From assembly GCA_024227565.1 (NCBI GenBank), contig JAAEUE010000392.1, positions 1 through 64,000 on the forward strand: a DNA stretch of 64,000 nucleotides. Direction: 5' to 3'. The translations under genes and the position numbers were made by a program. The stretch's first letter is position 1. Each line of letters begins with the position of its first letter. This document shows, in pieces, positions 61,278 to 64,000 of this stretch. A model generated the notes under the pieces. The model ran no database searches. It had not been told where the DNA came from and saw only the letters and a list, made by a program, of their open reading frames with translations. This DNA is from Alphaproteobacteria bacterium (lineage in GTDB: Bacteria > Pseudomonadota > Alphaproteobacteria > Rhizobiales > CAJQND01).

Positions 61278-61307
61278 AAGCTAGGCCTTTGGGGCCCGTG
61301 TTGTCAA
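61278..61307 (-). promoter_or_regulatory. Promoter driving the dapA leader
   Basis: On the minus strand TTGACA (61307-61302), an 18-bp spacer, and TAGCTT (61283-61278). Six bases (GCCTCC) separate the -10 from the ATG of the leader ORF, so the start point is predicted at or adjacent to the A of ATG (61271). Confidence 0.6.
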
Positions 61308-61407
61308 AGGGTGATGAGGCATGCTCAAAATGCGTGTTGCTCTTCTTCCAGACCCGTGGGACTAATCGCCAGAAGGATGCGAGCAACAGAACACCGTGAG
61401 GCCTTAA

Positions 61408-62520
61408 ATGGACCAATCCGTGATGGAGGCGGGCTTGAAACCCGCCAACCCCGAAGAACTCGGGTTTGACGCTCCTGCCCTGGAAGAGGCGGTCGCATAT
61501 GCGATCCAGAACGAATCCACCATGAAGCGCGACATTGCAGAGGCGCTGGCCGACGGGCATTTCGCTGAACCCTGGCCGATCTGCAGAACGATTGGGCCGG
61601 TCAAAAACCGAAAGGACCCTGCCGGTTTGATCATCCGTCACGGGCAGATCGCGGCAAGCTGGGGCGATGTTGAGCGTGTGGATATGACGTTCAGCGTGAG
61701 CAAGAGCTATCTGGCCTTGTGTGCAGGTCTTGCCGTGGACGACGGCCTGATTCGGGATGTTCATCAGCCTGTGCGGCACCTGGTGGACGATGGCGGATTC
61801 GATACCGTCCAGAACCGTGACATCACCTGGGCCCAGCTTCTGCAGCTGACCAGCGAATGGGAAGGCACGCTCTGGGACAAGCCTGACTGGATTGACCACA
61901 ACCGCGACCTGTCCGCCCGTACGGGGCAAGCGGGTGAAAAAGGGGTCAAACGGCAGATGCAGCCGCCAGGAACACACTGGGAATATAACGACGTTCGGGT
62001 GAACCGGCTGGCCCTCGCCCTGATGCACGTGTTCCGGCGCCCACTGCCCGAAGTGCTCAAAGAACGGATCATGGACCCGATCGGCGCGTCAGACACCTGG
62101 GAATGGCACGGCTATGAGAACTCATACGTGGAGATCGACGGCAAGCAGATGCACTCGGTCTCAGGCGGCGCCCATTGGGGTGGGGGGTTGTGGATCAGCG
62201 CCCTGGATTAAGCCCGTACGGGCCTGTTGATGCTGAACGAGGGGAATTGGAATGGCCGGCAAATTCTATCAGGAGACTGGATTGCCGCCTGCCGGACCCC
62301 CTGCGCCCTTAATGAAGGATACGGCTATCTCTGGTGGCTGAACACAAATCGCCGGCAGTTTCCGTCGGCACCTGCCTCAAGCTTCTTTTTCCGCGGGGTC
62401 GGGGCGAACGTGGTTTGGATCGACCCGGAGAACCAGCTGGTGGTCGTCGCAAGGTGGATTCAAAAAGAGAGTGCCGACGGGTTTGCCGAAAAAGTCATGC
62501 AGGCGCTTTCGCACAAGTGA
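61408..62520 (+). pseudogene. Serine hydrolase (beta-lactamase/class C-like), interrupted by one in-frame TAA
   Basis: Read through, this is one 371-codon frame from ATG 61408 to the stop at 62518-62520. The catalytic motif SVSK (S96-K99) and EYNDVRVN are present, and the C-terminal half (62212-62520) has LLMLNEGNWNG, GYGYLWWLN and FRGVGANVVWIDPENQLVVV, all typical. Codon 268 is TAA (62209-62211), between WISALD and ARTGLLMLN, where relatives usually have a Leu (TTA to TAA is a single-base change). The frame is otherwise intact. The first part as predicted alone would lack the C-terminal fold. Confidence 0.85.
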
Positions 62521-62542
62521 AAGTTTCAGCGGGCGCCGCGCT

Positions 62543-63442
62543 TTATGCAGCCTGATCTGGCTTCCAACCGGCCACATCGAGCGCAGGATCCACTGCCCAG
62601 GCAGACGGGCCGCACTTTGCGTCTGCAATTTTGCGAACCTGCGCGAGGTAGTCGGCACGCGGCATGTCCTTGTATCCCTGCTGGTACATGAACGGACTGC
62701 CGCGCTTGGCATCAACCAGGCTGAAGCCCCATTCTTTCAGATACCGGTTGAGCACGACGTAGGCGCACTTGGAGGCATTGGGAGTGCGGTAGAACTGGGA
62801 TTCGGCGATGAACAGTCCGCCCACAGCCGTGCCGAAGGCGCCGCCCACAAGCGCGCCGTTCGCATCCCAGGCTTCAACCGAATGGCAGAAACCGGCCTTA
62901 TGGGCGTCGTTATAGAGCGCCATCATCTCCGGGCGCAGCCAGGTGAGGGGCGTCTTGCCGTCGCGCGCGCCTGAGCATGCCTCAACCACGTCCGGGAATG
63001 CCTGATCAAGCGTGTAGCTGAATTCGCCGCGGCGGATCAGCTTTCGGATCTTCTTTTCAATGCGAAAGTCGGCAAACGCCAAAACAGGCCGCTGCGGCGT
63101 GGACCACCACTTGAACGGACCCACATGGGCAAAGGGGAAAAGGCCCCGGCGATAACCCTCTATCAGTTTCTCAACAGTCAGCTCGCTGCAAAGTCCGCAG
63201 TAGCCTTGCGCGCGGTCTTCAGCGTTTTCGGCGTTGGGGAAGCCATCGTCCTTTGCGCTCAATGCATCCCGCGCCATGCCGGCCAGCAGATAGGGCAGTT
63301 CGCCAATCCGCGCGGGCATCACCGCAAAGGCACTGCCCAGGGAGATGCGTTTGGCGCGTGAAATGAATGTCTCCATGGTCGAAAGTGCCTGCCGGTCTGC
63401 CGTAAAATTGACCTTCTCAGTTAGGGTGTAGTTGTCGCTCAT
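62543..63442 (-). CDS. Aat-like leucyl/phenylalanyl-tRNA-protein transferase family
   Basis: A 299-residue protein with the L/F-transferase core: YRRGLFPFAHVGPFKWWSTPQRPVL (quoted as YRRGLFPF and WWSTPQRP), HSVEAWDANGALVGGAFGTAVGG, and FIAESQFYRTPNASK in place of the canonical GESMFS. The N-terminus (about 1-85, with CGLC motif) is longer than in E. coli Aat. The transferase attaches Leu or Phe to proteins with N-terminal Arg or Lys for degradation. Here the departure at the substrate loop suggests a variant subfamily. Confidence 0.8.
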   Translation of the reverse strand: MSDNYTLTEKVNFTADRQALSTMETFISRAKRISLGSAFAVMPARIGELPYLLAGMARDALSAKDDGFPNAENAEDRAQGYCGLCSELTVEKLIEGYRRGLFPFAHVGPFKWWSTPQRPVLAFADFRIEKKIRKLIRRGEFSYTLDQAFPDVVEACSGARDGKTPLTWLRPEMMALYNDAHKAGFCHSVEAWDANGALVGGAFGTAVGGLFIAESQFYRTPNASKCAYVVLNRYLKEWGFSLVDAKRGSPFMYQQGYKDMPRADYLAQVRKIADAKCGPSAWAVDPALDVAGWKPDQAA

Positions 63443-63575
63443 GCTTCGCTAATGCCCGGTTAAAAGGCGTGATCACCAAGAGATAGCGTGTCTTGGCATT
63501 CCCAGCCGGCTGTTCCAATGCTAGGGCAGTTGCAAATTTCATGCCTCTAGCCACTGGAATTACAAGGAGCGCGGA

Positions 63576-64000
63576 GTGACCCCGTCTGAACCAGAATACC
63601 GCCTTCGCCCGGTTGATCGCGTCGAGTTGCGCCTGACCGACGGAACTTGGGCTTTTGCGCAAGAAAATCAGATAGATATCGCCAAGCATTGGGACGGGCT
63701 CACAACGGCCAATCCTACGCTCTTCAACGGCAATCTTCTGCTAATGGTCGATGGCGGCCTGTCAAATGGGCTGTTCAAGGCCGATCTCATTGAAGTGGAC
63801 TATGCGAGTTTCATCACCTGGCGAGACTGGGGATGGTGCGATAAGGCGGTGCACGATTGTTATGGCTGTGCCGTGCTGATGTCATCAGATGGTGCGTTGG
63901 TTATGGGGCGCATGGGCAACCACACCATCAACGCCGGCATGATCTATCCGCCGGGAGGCTCGCTCACCCGTGAGGATCTGTTGCAGGGCGGCGCGGTTGA
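63576..64000 (+). CDS. NUDIX hydrolase-like protein, 3'-truncated by the window
   Basis: An open frame from a GTG at 63576 (AAGGAG at 63564-63569) to the window end, at least 141 residues. The sequence RLRPVDRVELRLTDGTW starts the protein, and GCAVLMSSDGALVMGRMGNHTINAGMIYPPGGS (quoted in part: GCAVLMSS, MGRMGNHT, IYPPGGSLTRED) looks like the strand and glycine-loop that precede a NUDIX box. The NUDIX box itself would lie beyond base 64000. Function cannot be stated further. Confidence 0.7.
   Translation, partial: MTPSEPEYRLRPVDRVELRLTDGTWAFAQENQIDIAKHWDGLTTANPTLFNGNLLLMVDGGLSNGLFKADLIEVDYASFITWRDWGWCDKAVHDCYGCAVLMSSDGALVMGRMGNHTINAGMIYPPGGSLTREDLLQGGAV

Noticed and set aside
1..64000. tRNA, rRNA or CRISPR arrays
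   Set aside because: No T-loop GGTTCGAATC-type cloverleaf, no rRNA-like block and no regularly spaced direct repeats were seen.

Overview
The window is a 64 kb chromosomal segment of an alphaproteobacterium, most likely a member of the Hyphomicrobiales (Rhizobiales) or a close relative. This rests on three things: the complete division and cell-wall (dcw) cluster running on into bamD-recN-ligA, an FtsZ with a very long acidic/proline-rich linker, and a DUF1127 protein, CtrA-like TTAA-N7-TTAA boxes and an alphaproteobacterial-style ilv leader. All identifications were made by reading the sequence; no database search was run.

Layout. 1-0.6 kb: a 5'-truncated IS30-family transposase remnant and a small secreted protein. 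0.75-6.6 kb: a PLP fold-type II enzyme on the minus strand, then a plus-strand signalling group (receiver-only protein, REC-EAL protein, secreted protein, PAS histidine kinase). 6.8-9.3 kb: a secreted caspase-like protein carrying a beta-propeller. 9.5-13.6 kb: a catabolic island with an ABC substrate-binding gene broken by one TAA codon, a GlxA/AraC regulator and an HpbD-like enolase-superfamily enzyme. 13.7-32.1 kb: rsmH-ftsL-ftsI-murE-murF-mraY-murD-ftsW-murG-murC-murB-ddl-ftsQ-ftsA-ftsZ, closed by a strong terminator; mraZ is not at its head. 32.3-37.1 kb: bamD, recN and ligA, with no lpxC between ftsZ and bamD. 37.1-48.1 kb: a SleB-type hydrolase, aminopeptidase P, a DUF1127 protein, prmA, a WYL-TerB protein, a flavin monooxygenase and several uncharacterised genes, one behind a perfect CtrA-type box. 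48.3-51.5 kb: a RimB/RimK/M14-deacylase cluster followed by a REP-like repeat patch and a secreted RimB paralogue. 51.7-54.5 kb: ppa, a DUF1801 protein and a second caspase-like protein. 54.7-58.8 kb: ilvB-ilvN-ilvC behind a readable leader-peptide attenuator, then a GNAT gene that seems to start at a CTG overlapping the ilvC stop. 58.9-64 kb: dacB, a mosaic hairpin element, dapA with a possible lysine leader/terminator, a serine hydrolase gene broken by one TAA, an Aat-like transferase and a partial NUDIX gene.

How the genes work together: the core of the window makes and divides the envelope. It covers UDP-MurNAc-pentapeptide synthesis, lipid II, SEDS/bPBP polymerisation and the Z-ring, with BamD, DacB, the SleB hydrolase and DapA (diaminopimelate supply) in the wider neighbourhood. 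The most interesting unexplained signal is upstream of dapA. A promoter is placed so that transcription should begin at or next to the AUG of a 25-codon ORF containing two Lys-Lys pairs, and an intrinsic terminator begins 20 nt after its stop. This is the layout expected of a lysine-sensing transcription attenuator translated from a leaderless RNA.
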